Below the pieces are notes generated by a model. The model did no database searches. It saw only the letters and a program-made list of their open reading frames with translations, and was not told the DNA's origin. A stretch of 64,000 nucleotides of DNA from an uncultured Clostridium sp. (GTDB lineage: Bacteria; Bacillota; Clostridia; Clostridiales; Clostridiaceae). The stretch covers positions 31,379 through 95,378 of the forward strand of contig URKQ01000013.1 of NCBI GenBank assembly GCA_900548455.1, given 5' to 3'. The position numbers and the translations under genes were made by a program. Position 1 is the stretch's first letter. Each line of letters starts with the position of its first letter. Positions 35,640-44,304 of this stretch are shown here, piece by piece.

Positions 35640-36594
35640 TGATTTCACCACCAGCTAAGTAAAATATTATTCCTAAAAATCTGCTTAAAATTATTTTAGA
35701 ACCATTTTCAAGCTTTGTTTGTTCATTTAGTAGTAACGCCTGAGAATTAACATGTAAGGAATTTTTACTAGAAATATTTCTTACATAATAATCTCCTTGA
35801 TATCTATAAATTAGTGCATGATTTCTGCTAATTTTTCTCTCCAAATCAATATCTGTTAAATCTATATCTGGCGCTGATGAAGTACTTTTTCTTCCTATTA
35901 CAGTTTCATCATATATTAACGGTATTGTTTTATATTTGAGCTTATTACTATATATAACTAAGCGATCCCCTTCATAATTCTCATGTTCATCACTTACAAC
36001 TATATCTTCTATTGTAGTATCCTCAATATATCCATCTTCTCCTGGAAAGTGAATATACTTATTTTCATCCACAGAATACTTTAAAATATCCCCATATTCC
36101 TTAATTTCTTCACAATCATTATAAGTTTCATCTGCTTTTACTTCTGATACTTTTTCATCTAAACTATCCGCTTCCATGTTTTTTTCAATAGCTTCTACAT
36201 TACTTGTTGATACCTTTCCACTATGCTCCTCAAGAGCATATCCACATTCTGTACAAAATCCGTCCTCATAAGCTTCGTGTCCCTCTTCAAAAATTAATCC
36301 ACAATCGCAATTTGAACATTTCATTTTCTTAACTTCAATAAAGTCTATATGCTCTTTCTCTAAAAGAATTTCTTCCTTTTTATCTTCTTCAATGCTTTCT
36401 TCAATTTGAAAACTAGTTATTGGAGTTTCAATATTATCTACATTTTCATCATTTTTGTCTCGTTCACATCTATCTGAAAAGTCACTTAAAGGTTTTAATG
36501 GAGCACCACAGTCACATTCATTTATTTCAAATTGAACTTCATCTTCTTTATAAACTCTTCCACACTGTGGTTTAATACATTTTTTTCTCAACAT
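35632..36594 (-). CDS. Zinc-ribbon and FHA domain protein
   Basis: A 320-residue soluble protein. It begins with a cysteine-rich segment (CIKPQCG then CDCG), has a second clear zinc ribbon in the middle (CSNCDCG then CTECGYAL), an acidic linker, and a C-terminal FHA domain (about 225-320) with VIGRKS and ISRNHALI. FHA domains bind phosphothreonine. The frame is open to 36615, but TAGGAGG lies just before the ATG at 36594, the preferred start. The gene lies between the VWA gene and the active kinase, overlapping the latter by 8 bases. Likely an adaptor in the same circuit. Confidence 0.88.
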   Translation of the reverse strand: MLRKKCIKPQCGRVYKEDEVQFEINECDCGAPLKPLSDFSDRCERDKNDENVDNIETPITSFQIEESIEEDKKEEILLEKEHIDFIEVKKMKCSNCDCGLIFEEGHEAYEDGFCTECGYALEEHSGKVSTSNVEAIEKNMEADSLDEKVSEVKADETYNDCEEIKEYGDILKYSVDENKYIHFPGEDGYIEDTTIEDIVVSDEHENYEGDRLVIYSNKLKYKTIPLIYDETVIGRKSTSSAPDIDLTDIDLERKISRNHALIYRYQGDYYVRNISSKNSLHVNSQALLLNEQTKLENGSKIILSRFLGIIFYLAGGEINE

Positions 36595-36605
36595 ATTTTT
36601 TCCTC

Positions 36606-38045
36606 CTATAACCAACTTAAACCAGTATCTTGACCAAATACTGCAAGTTCATCTTCTTCCCTTAATGGTTCTTCTAATACTCCTGCATCTGCTGCCTGTG
36701 AAGACGATCTTCTAGCGTTATTTAATTCATCTAAAGAAATATCTCCTGTAGCCTTATACTTTTCAAGAACTTCTCTATAATTCTTCAATTGTGCTACCAT
36801 ACCAAGGGTTTCGAATATCTCTATAATACTTTCATATCTACTTATTACTTCTACATGATTTTTATTAGCTCTTGCTATATCTGCTTCATCTTCTAATTTT
36901 TTTATCTCTGCAAGTAGATATCCTCTTTCAACATCACCATTTTTTTCATTTATAAGTTCAGGATTATTTCCGAATTCTACTATTACATTTTTACTTGTTT
37001 TTTCAACGCTCTCACCATACATAGCTGGAATATAATATTCAGCTTCCGCCTTCATAAGACGGAATCTACCTTTGTAATCAACTTGTGGTGGTACTGTCAC
37101 TAAAAAGTAGTAATCATATCTTTGACTTCTCTCTATCTGACCTAATGTTAATGTATACTTTCTTTCATTAGTCGGAAGTATTACCTTACCTAAATATAGA
37201 TTTTCTGGTGTTCCTCTATAATGCTCTGTAACTCTAACATTAGGACTAAAATTCAAGGTTAATTTTACATTTGTAGCTACAGCACTTTGAGCTCTTCTAA
37301 ATAGACTTTCAAAAATCTTTTCTGCATCTTCTGGAGTTTTTATTATATCTGTTCTTCCCTTTGAAAAAGATGCTATTTTCTCCATAAAGGCATAGTTAAA
37401 ATCATTTCCAAACCCTAAGCAATCCATAGTTATATTATAATCAGCTAATAATTTTCCTTGAGTTATTCCCTTCTCTTCTGTATCTCCATAAGGTTGTCCA
37501 TCTGTAAGGAATATAACCTTCTTAGGTCTTTCTTGCTTTACTGATGATAAAAGAGCTCTTGCTTCACCTAGGGCTCCTGAAATATTAGTATTTCCACTAT
37601 ACTTTCTGCAATTTTCTAACTCACTTAGTATTCTATTTTTATCTCTTGAAGTATATCCACTAAAAATAACATGTGGTTCATCTTCATAGGCAATAAGTGA
37701 TAATGTATCATTTTCACGTAGAAGTGGTATTAATTTTTTTATGGCCTCTAGGGATGCATCTAATTTAGTAATACCTCCCCTAACTACATATTTCTTTATA
37801 CCTTCAACCTCTATTACCTCTCCAGTTCTTTCTGGCTTTCCTGCAATAACATCTCTCATAGATTGGCTTACATCCAAAACAATGCATATATCAGATCCCA
37901 TGGCTTGAATAACATCATGGGTACATCTTTCTCTTACTTCTTGACTTGGTTCTATTCTTATACGAACCTTAATTTGTTTTTCCTTATCATCATTTTTAAG
38001 ATATGGTTCATTTATCTCTTCTAATAAAACTAATTCATTTGCCAT
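36606..38045 (-). CDS. von Willebrand factor A (VWA) domain protein
   Basis: A 479-residue soluble protein. The VWA domain (about 50-260) has a complete metal-ion-dependent adhesion site: DVSQS at 58-62, the Thr/Ser loop SGNTNISGAL, and FLTDGQP. A strand-rich domain (about 265-370) and a helical C-terminal region (about 385-450) follow, ending in an acidic tail. There is no signal peptide or membrane anchor, so it is an intracellular VWA of the TerY/CoxE kind rather than a surface adhesin. It is the second gene of the operon, between PP2C and FHA genes, as in VWA/PP2C/kinase triads. Confidence 0.9.
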   Translation of the reverse strand: MANELVLLEEINEPYLKNDDKEKQIKVRIRIEPSQEVRERCTHDVIQAMGSDICIVLDVSQSMRDVIAGKPERTGEVIEVEGIKKYVVRGGITKLDASLEAIKKLIPLLRENDTLSLIAYEDEPHVIFSGYTSRDKNRILSELENCRKYSGNTNISGALGEARALLSSVKQERPKKVIFLTDGQPYGDTEEKGITQGKLLADYNITMDCLGFGNDFNYAFMEKIASFSKGRTDIIKTPEDAEKIFESLFRRAQSAVATNVKLTLNFSPNVRVTEHYRGTPENLYLGKVILPTNERKYTLTLGQIERSQRYDYYFLVTVPPQVDYKGRFRLMKAEAEYYIPAMYGESVEKTSKNVIVEFGNNPELINEKNGDVERGYLLAEIKKLEDEADIARANKNHVEVISRYESIIEIFETLGMVAQLKNYREVLEKYKATGDISLDELNNARRSSSQAADAGVLEEPLREEDELAVFGQDTGLSWL

Positions 38046-38073
38046 CTTTCTTCCCCCTAAGTATTTTATATTT

Positions 38074-39825
38074 TTATTTATCTTTTGAAATTATCTTTAC
38101 TAAAACTATGGTAATATTATCTCCCCCACCATTGTTATTTGCTTCATCAATAAATCTTCCTGCAATTTTTTCAAGACAATGTTCCTTTTCACTTTCTTCA
38201 GATAGAATTTCTTGTATTCTAAAGTCAGCATTCCATTGATCACTTCTATGACCAATTGGATTAATATAATCTGTTACTCCATCTGAACATAGTATCAATA
38301 TTTCATCATTTAATAGATTAACTTCTTTTATATGACACTTTGTATCTACTGCTTTAAAAGGCCACTCTTTAGTATTAGCTCCACCTATGATATTCATTAA
38401 ACTTGACTTATTCTCAAGTACCTTTATTTTTTCCATAGGCATTTTTTCTTTTAAGCATTTATTTAAATAATTATCATCTATATTAAGTAAACTTAGGCTA
38501 TTTCCCTTATCACTTAAATAGATCCTACTATCCCCTATTGATAAGGTATAAGCTACATTATTAACGATTAATGCTCCTACAAGGGTACTTCCCATTATGT
38601 CCGAAGATAAAATATGTCCCTCAGGAATATTTTCTTCACTTAAAGGTATGTCTTTCATTGCTTCATCTACAATCTTAGCGGATGAAATTTTAACTAAATC
38701 TACAAAAAACTTTTCTACCTGTTCCCTATCACTAATGTCTTTACTTCTTTCATTCCAAAGTTCTGTGGCAGTATCAATAATTACATTTGAAGCTTTATAT
38801 CCAGAACCATATTTACAATTTGATATACCATCAGCCACAATTACTAGAGAATTATTTATATCCCCACTTCCCTCTAAATATAAATAACTATCCTCATTTA
38901 AAAACTCATAACTTTCTTTAGAATCTTTAGACGTTTTACCAAATCCAATATCACTCTTAAAAGCATATTCTAACTCCCAGTTAGTATATACATTTGATTT
39001 TCGTTCTTCACCACGCTTTAATAAATACTCCAAAGCTTCCATTTGAACATCTACATTTTCATATCTTTCTTCATTAAATATACTTGTAGACTTTCCAATC
39101 CAATACCTAATTTCCATTGGAAACTCTGAAGTAAACAATTCTAACTGATGAGATACATATCTCATTTTTCCATAATCATTTAAATCTTCATCCCTTAAAA
39201 TTAATGAAAGTAAAAGTTTCCCCATCAGAAAAACATCTGATGAATACCCTATACCACCTGTCTCATCGTTTTTAACCTCTGGTGCATAAAATTGCCCTAA
39301 CTTATAATTTAAAAAACTCTCATCCTTCTTCATCAAAGGTCGTACTTTTCTAAATTTTAATGTGTTAATATCATCTTTTTTCATCCAAAAATCTGATAAA
39401 TCAAAATATCCTAATATATAGCCTCTCAAATTTAATTGGCTAATTATCTTACTTATACGTTTTACAAGTGACACGGCCTCCTCAAAGCTTACCTTCCCTT
39501 TTAAATGTAGCCATGTATCTAAATCTATTTCATCTTTTTCCAAAAAATATAAAGTAATTTTTTCTTCATCTTCCTCACAATTTATAGGAATATCCATAAA
39601 ATCACTTAACTCTTTATAATCTTGATTTTTATAAAAATCATCTTCATATCTATTACACGTTATACAATGACATTTTAACGTTGATTCTGTCCACTTTGTT
39701 TTATATGGCTTATCTTCTTCAAGAACATCCTCAACTGGACTTGCCATCATACTCCTTCCACAGAAATCACAAAATTCATCATCTTCGCTTATTTCATGAC
39801 AATACGGACATCTCTCTTTTCCCAT
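38074..39825 (-). CDS. Zinc ribbon - pseudokinase - PP2C phosphatase fusion
   Basis: A 583-residue protein, first in the operon. It begins with a zinc ribbon (CPYCHE then CDFCGRSM). Residues about 75-285 look like a degenerate kinase C-lobe with YFDLSDFWM, FYAPEV and SSDVFLMGKLLLSL but no Gly loop or DFG. The C-terminal PP2C domain (about 290-580) has the metal-binding pattern: VADGISN, LSIGDSRIYL, ILCSDGVTDYI and GGDNITIVLV. It should reverse phosphorylation by the operon's kinase. GGAAGG precedes the ATG. The fusion of a kinase-like lobe to its opposing phosphatase is unusual. Confidence 0.87.
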   Translation of the reverse strand: MGKERCPYCHEISEDDEFCDFCGRSMMASPVEDVLEEDKPYKTKWTESTLKCHCITCNRYEDDFYKNQDYKELSDFMDIPINCEEDEEKITLYFLEKDEIDLDTWLHLKGKVSFEEAVSLVKRISKIISQLNLRGYILGYFDLSDFWMKKDDINTLKFRKVRPLMKKDESFLNYKLGQFYAPEVKNDETGGIGYSSDVFLMGKLLLSLILRDEDLNDYGKMRYVSHQLELFTSEFPMEIRYWIGKSTSIFNEERYENVDVQMEALEYLLKRGEERKSNVYTNWELEYAFKSDIGFGKTSKDSKESYEFLNEDSYLYLEGSGDINNSLVIVADGISNCKYGSGYKASNVIIDTATELWNERSKDISDREQVEKFFVDLVKISSAKIVDEAMKDIPLSEENIPEGHILSSDIMGSTLVGALIVNNVAYTLSIGDSRIYLSDKGNSLSLLNIDDNYLNKCLKEKMPMEKIKVLENKSSLMNIIGGANTKEWPFKAVDTKCHIKEVNLLNDEILILCSDGVTDYINPIGHRSDQWNADFRIQEILSEESEKEHCLEKIAGRFIDEANNNGGGDNITIVLVKIISKDK

Positions 39826-39861
39826 ATCTCATATCCTTCCTCTTTTTCTCGACAAATTTTT

Positions 39862-39890
39862 ATTATATAATAATATATTATCAGATTTAA
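39862..39890 (-). promoter_or_regulatory. Candidate promoter of the phospho-signalling operon
   Basis: On the minus strand TTAAAT (39885-39890) and TATAAT (39862-39867) are separated by 17 bases, about 37 bases before the PP2C start codon. The surrounding gap is extremely AT-rich, so chance matches are possible. Confidence 0.45.
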
Positions 39891-40004
39891 TTTAAAATTT
39901 CAGCAATACAAAATAAAATATAATTATATAATATTTAAAAAATAAATTTTAATAATATTATAAATATTTTTATTTAAAATGGCTTGATTAGAAAGGACTT
40001 AATT

Positions 40005-40790
40005 ATGGCAAAAATTATTCACAACAACAATTCTTTAGAAAATGGACTAACCGAACTAAAAAAGAAATCCACATCATGGCTTATAGTTACACTAATAAGT
40101 TTCTTCCTTTTTATTCCTACTAATGGAATTAGTTTACCAATATTTATGTTGGGTGCTATAATGTATAACAAATATTCTAAACCTCTAAAATTAAGGAAAA
40201 TAGGCCTTGAAGGAGAAAACCGTATTTCTAAGGTATTCGAAAATCTTCCAGATTCATATACTGTTATTTCAAACCTAAATTTAGATCCAACTAATAACTG
40301 GGCTAATATAGATAACTTGGTTATTGGTACTAATGGACTTTTTGTTATAAAAACAAAAAATATTAATGGAAAAATTAAGGGAGATGCTTCTGATAAATAT
40401 TTAGTTCAACATAAAACAGGCAGAAAAGGTGGTCACTATAGCAAAGATTTTTATAATCCAATTAAACAAGTAAACTCTCAAATCTATAAACTTTCTTTAA
40501 CCTTAAATTCAAATAACTTAAACGAAAGAATTCAAGGTATTGTTTACTTTTCAAACCCTGATTGTAAGGTGTATGTAAACTCCGTAGAAACCCCTGTGTT
40601 TTCTCACTCCGCAAGAGGCCCACGTGAGTTATGCGAGTTTATAACAAAACATTCTGGCTCCATCATTCCTGTAGAAAAACAGGAAGCCATAATAAAAACA
40701 TTAACAAAAGGTACTGTTTTATCGGATGATAAAATTAATTCATCCTATGATAATCTAAATGATATTCAAACAGAAAATATATACGAATAA
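40005..40790 (+). CDS. NERD (nuclease-related) domain membrane protein
   Basis: A 261-residue protein with two close N-terminal membrane segments (about 25-60) followed by a NERD-type domain: GLEGENRISKVF, then NWANIDNLVIGTNGLFVIKTKN. In typical NERD proteins the last stretch reads FVIEVKN, and the Glu is part of the predicted nuclease site. Here it is Lys, so activity may be lost. The frame is open from a TTG at 39984, but AAAGG fits the ATG at 40005. It is divergent from the phospho-signalling operon across a 180-base gap, so shared control is possible but unproven. Confidence 0.8.
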   Translation: MAKIIHNNNSLENGLTELKKKSTSWLIVTLISFFLFIPTNGISLPIFMLGAIMYNKYSKPLKLRKIGLEGENRISKVFENLPDSYTVISNLNLDPTNNWANIDNLVIGTNGLFVIKTKNINGKIKGDASDKYLVQHKTGRKGGHYSKDFYNPIKQVNSQIYKLSLTLNSNNLNERIQGIVYFSNPDCKVYVNSVETPVFSHSARGPRELCEFITKHSGSIIPVEKQEAIIKTLTKGTVLSDDKINSSYDNLNDIQTENIYE

Positions 40791-40817
40791 TAAAAAATCT
40801 ATACTTTCCTAGGTACT

Positions 40818-40856
40818 AAAAAATGAGGATGAAAATTTTTTCATCCTCATTTTTTC
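40818..40856. terminator. Bidirectional terminator between the NERD and CotH-type genes
   Basis: AATGAGGATGAAAA pairs with TTTTCATCCTCATT, flanked by an A-run and a T-run. Both convergent genes end within 30 bases of it. Confidence 0.9.
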
Positions 40857-43333
40857 TATTTAAGTATATTGCTAAGATTATTAATAACCTGTGAGGATAC
40901 TCCTCCTCCAGCTTGAATTATAACGTTTGCTTTTTTAGAACTTAAAACGTCTATTTGCTCTTTTTCCAGATTATCTCCAGCTAAGACTATAGGTGACTTA
41001 TTTATAGCTGCTATAGGTCCAGAAGTTAATGCATCTACAAGCACATATCCCTTAGAAACATAAACATTATTTATATTATTACCATAAAACTCATTAATTA
41101 CTTTAGCATTTGTTTCATATCTATTGATTCCACCAAGACGCTTCCCTAAAATATTTTCAGAAGTAACACTATTAACAAGATTTAATACATAATCAGAAAC
41201 TGCTGAAGTTCCACCTATTGTATAAGCATCCCTTAAATTCTCTGCTTTAAGCCAATTATATGTATCGCTATTTATCTCTCCAGTTGAAACAAGAATTATT
41301 GGATTTTTATTTTCTGCTGATACTGAGGCCACAGACATGGAATCTGCTTCTCCCATACCATCACAAATAAACACACTTGAAACATCCTTATAGTTTGCAT
41401 CAATATACTTAGCTATAAGCAAACTAGTTTCATATCTTGTTATTCCTCCTAATCTAGTTATATTAGCTATGCCCATTGATTTAATCTCATTCTCTACATT
41501 GCTTCCTACAACCGTTGTTCCTCCAACAATAACTACATTTTTAACTCCTAATCTTTTAATTTCTTCTCTAGTAACCTCCGAAATGTCATTTTGTTCAGTA
41601 AGTAATATAGGGCCATTAACACAACTTGCTAACGGTGCAGCCGTCAACCCATCCACAAGTGCATACCCATTTACTAATATTACCGTATCTGCACTTGCAA
41701 ATTCAGACTTACTCAATAGTGCTGCTGTCTCATATCTAGTGAGTCCAATTAATTGTTTTATATCTACATTTCCCAGTTCACTATTCATCCATGATATTCT
41801 ATTTGATGTCCAATTTTTCAAATGATTCATTTCACTTTCATAAGATCCTGTAGCAACTGGATTATGAATAGATAATTTATCAGTAATATCCCATCTAGTA
41901 TAATTAACTATTCTAGAAGAACTTACAGTGTTAGCTTGTCTATCCATCATATTTACAATGTCATTTATAACTGGCATCATTTCTTCATATCTATTCTTAA
42001 CTAAGTTAACAAATTTAGTATCCTGGAACATCTTAGAATACCAAGTACCTTCCTTAACCCACCAACCTTCAAATTCATCGCATCCGTCATAATTAATATT
42101 TCCAAAGGCTCTATCATAATCCCAAACCGGACCTATTGAAAGTTTGCCATTTTTATCTTTATATAAGTAGATACTTGAATATCCTTTTGAATCTACATTC
42201 TTAGTAATCTCATTAACTAAATACCAATTTACAAAAGAATCTACATCTATGTATTCATCATACCTCTTTCCATTATAAGAAAAACTATCTGAATTTAAAG
42301 CTGCCTCAAATTCATTAATATAGTTTATTATGTACTTTTTCTGAGGATCAGTTATTTCCTCCGGCCCCTTTATAGCTATAGGTAGCCCTAAACTTGATTC
42401 AAACCACACATCTTCATCCTTATGGTTATCAATCTCTAAAAGGTATCCCCCAGTAACTGCTTCCCCATAATTATCATCTTTACTTAACTTATTTATATCA
42501 ACTCTACCATTGCCAATTTTTATCTGCTCACATAAAGTATAGTTTCCTAAATACTCTCCGTTTAGTATTACATCCACATATACAAAGTCTGGAGTATACT
42601 GTAGATTAAATCTTTTTGCTAGCTCAAATACAACACTATTTCTAATAAGAGTCTTATCTACGTGATTGGCTAACAGTACCCAATCTTTACTTGAATCCAT
42701 TCCTAAAACGTTACTTTTCCTATCAAGTTTAATTTTATATGGCTTTTTCTCATACTTCCAAGTACTATTTCCTCTTCCTTTAATTCTAATACTTCCTTCA
42801 TATAAACCTTCCTTATAATTATCGGTTCCTACAATTCTCATAGTTCCATTAAGATAATTATCCTTAGATCCAACAGTTTGTTTACTTTCTGTTTCTATTT
42901 CTATAGTAGGCACAGAAGAGTTAACTACCTCAATACTATAGGTTACATTTCTACTGTCAGCCACTTTATATATCACTTTATTACTAAAATCATTACTTGT
43001 AATTCCACTTTCTTGAACTACATCACCAACTAAAATATCTGCATGTCCTTCTTTTTCAAAAGTCCCAACTAACTTGCTTTTATCAACACCACTTGGAACA
43101 AAACAATAAATAACATTATCCTTCCAATATCCTTCAATATCATATTTTAATTGAGGATTATTAGATGCCTCTAGCTTAAATGATGTTATTTTAGTATCTT
43201 CAAGTATTTTAGAATAGTCTATAGGATTTTCCTTCCTATTTTCACCCTCATCTGCAAATACCTTTGATGTACATAAATTAGCTGCAACAATGACAACTGC
43301 TAGTAACATCAAAAACTTACTTTTAAATTTCAT
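40856..43333 (-). CDS. Secreted CotH-type kinase with three cell-wall-binding (CWB2) repeats
   Basis: An 825-residue exported protein. Order: signal peptide (about 1-27, ending VFADE), a strand-rich domain (about 45-140), a CotH kinase-like domain (about 150-510), and three CWB2 modules (about 535-825), each opening with a TRYETAALLS- or NRYETNAKV-type motif. In the CotH part, SIRIKGRGNSTWKYEKKPYKIKL, KDWVLLANHVDKTLIRN and SIGPVWDYDRAFGN match the atypical kinase family that phosphorylates spore coat proteins. CWB2 anchors proteins to wall polymers. The fusion suggests an extracellular kinase on the cell or spore surface. It is monocistronic. Confidence 0.93.
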   Translation of the reverse strand: MKFKSKFLMLLAVVIVAANLCTSKVFADEGENRKENPIDYSKILEDTKITSFKLEASNNPQLKYDIEGYWKDNVIYCFVPSGVDKSKLVGTFEKEGHADILVGDVVQESGITSNDFSNKVIYKVADSRNVTYSIEVVNSSVPTIEIETESKQTVGSKDNYLNGTMRIVGTDNYKEGLYEGSIRIKGRGNSTWKYEKKPYKIKLDRKSNVLGMDSSKDWVLLANHVDKTLIRNSVVFELAKRFNLQYTPDFVYVDVILNGEYLGNYTLCEQIKIGNGRVDINKLSKDDNYGEAVTGGYLLEIDNHKDEDVWFESSLGLPIAIKGPEEITDPQKKYIINYINEFEAALNSDSFSYNGKRYDEYIDVDSFVNWYLVNEITKNVDSKGYSSIYLYKDKNGKLSIGPVWDYDRAFGNINYDGCDEFEGWWVKEGTWYSKMFQDTKFVNLVKNRYEEMMPVINDIVNMMDRQANTVSSSRIVNYTRWDITDKLSIHNPVATGSYESEMNHLKNWTSNRISWMNSELGNVDIKQLIGLTRYETAALLSKSEFASADTVILVNGYALVDGLTAAPLASCVNGPILLTEQNDISEVTREEIKRLGVKNVVIVGGTTVVGSNVENEIKSMGIANITRLGGITRYETSLLIAKYIDANYKDVSSVFICDGMGEADSMSVASVSAENKNPIILVSTGEINSDTYNWLKAENLRDAYTIGGTSAVSDYVLNLVNSVTSENILGKRLGGINRYETNAKVINEFYGNNINNVYVSKGYVLVDALTSGPIAAINKSPIVLAGDNLEKEQIDVLSSKKANVIIQAGGGVSSQVINNLSNILK

Positions 43334-43494
43334 AACTTTTTCTCCTTACATTTTGTATTATTGCACCTCCAGTATAATATAGATATTATGTAAATCAAAT
43401 ACATATAACCAAATTTCTATTTTTATTTACATATCTTAAGTGTAATTGTTGTTATTTTTACAAAATATTGATGATGATTAAAATTTTACGAAAT

Positions 43495-43528
43495 AAAAAC
43501 ATCAACTAAACAAAAGTTGATGTTTTTT
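43495..43528. terminator. Terminator after the ABC exporter operon
   Basis: ACATCAACT pairs with AGTTGATGT, flanked by AAAAA and TTTTTT. It lies 60 bases beyond the permease stop and also about 160 bases upstream of the CotH gene start. Confidence 0.75.
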
Positions 43529-43539
43529 GGCGGAGGTGA
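43528..43539. repeat. Short copy resembling the tmRNA 3' end
   Basis: TGGCGGAGGTGA matches the 3' end of the tmRNA gene (TGGTGGAGGTGA at 46100-46111) at 11 of 12 positions, and both follow a hairpin with a T-run. It could be a relic of an integration site flanking the ABC/MerR genes, or part of a local imperfect hairpin with ACCACCG at 43556-43562. Confidence 0.3.
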
Positions 43540-43587
43540 TTTATTACCTTTAATACCACCGACTCTTTATATTATTCCTTCTATTAA

Positions 43588-44304
43588 TTAATCAGCTTTT
43601 AATCTATTTATCTTCCTTAAACTTATTAATAAACAAATCATGAAGATCACTATTAATGGTAACATTGTTAAACTATCAAAGTTACTTTTAATCATATTTT
43701 CAAATCCCCAAGTAGAAGGAAATATCTTTCCTAGCCCTTGTAAAAACTCAGGCAACATATTAGATGGAAACATAATTCCAGAGAGCATTATTGATGGAAG
43801 AAATACAAACTGTGATATCATTGTTAATCTTGATAGGCTCTTAACAACTAAACCTAATACAGTTCCTACAGATAAACAAGTAGCTATAAATAGAACAAGA
43901 CTACTAAAGTATAAAATAGTATTACTTGGAACTGTTGCTTTAAATGCAATTGGAGCTACAAAAAATATAACTATACTCATAATAAAAAGGTGAATAAAGC
44001 CAGATATAAAGTTATTAGCTACAGCTGTCCAAAGAGGAATGTTTCCAACTCTATATGCCTTTTTTATATCACTACTAAATGTTTCCACTAATGGATTTGG
44101 TGAACCTATAATTGCCCCCATACTTACTCCAAACACAGTCATAGATTGAATTAGCGTTTTATGAGCCATAGGATCTATGGATGTAAATATTCCACCCATA
44201 AAAGCAAAAAATACAAGGGGCACTATATAGTACGTTATTATTATTCCTTTATTTCTTAAGTCCAACTTCCATTGAAGTGCAATTCCATATAAAAATCCAC
44301 CCAT
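43588..44304 (-). CDS. ABC-2 type transporter permease
   Basis: A 238-residue membrane protein with six segments, typical of ABC-2 exporters of drugs or peptides. It has the family-like loop FVFLPSIMLSGIMFPSNMLPEFLQ before the last helices. It overlaps the ATPase gene by one base (ATGGGTGG around 44304), so the subunits are made together. The operon also carries a MerR regulator, pointing to induced efflux of a toxic compound. The substrate is unknown. Confidence 0.9.
   Translation of the reverse strand: MGGFLYGIALQWKLDLRNKGIIITYYIVPLVFFAFMGGIFTSIDPMAHKTLIQSMTVFGVSMGAIIGSPNPLVETFSSDIKKAYRVGNIPLWTAVANNFISGFIHLFIMSIVIFFVAPIAFKATVPSNTILYFSSLVLFIATCLSVGTVLGLVVKSLSRLTMISQFVFLPSIMLSGIMFPSNMLPEFLQGLGKIFPSTWGFENMIKSNFDSLTMLPLIVIFMICLLISLRKINRLKAD

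Noticed and set aside
31155..39825. A tellurite resistance (Ter) operon or a type VI secretion kinase/phosphatase/FHA module
   Set aside because: No TerD, TerC or TerZ-like gene and no secretion components are in or near the cluster; only the VWA/PP2C/kinase theme is shared.
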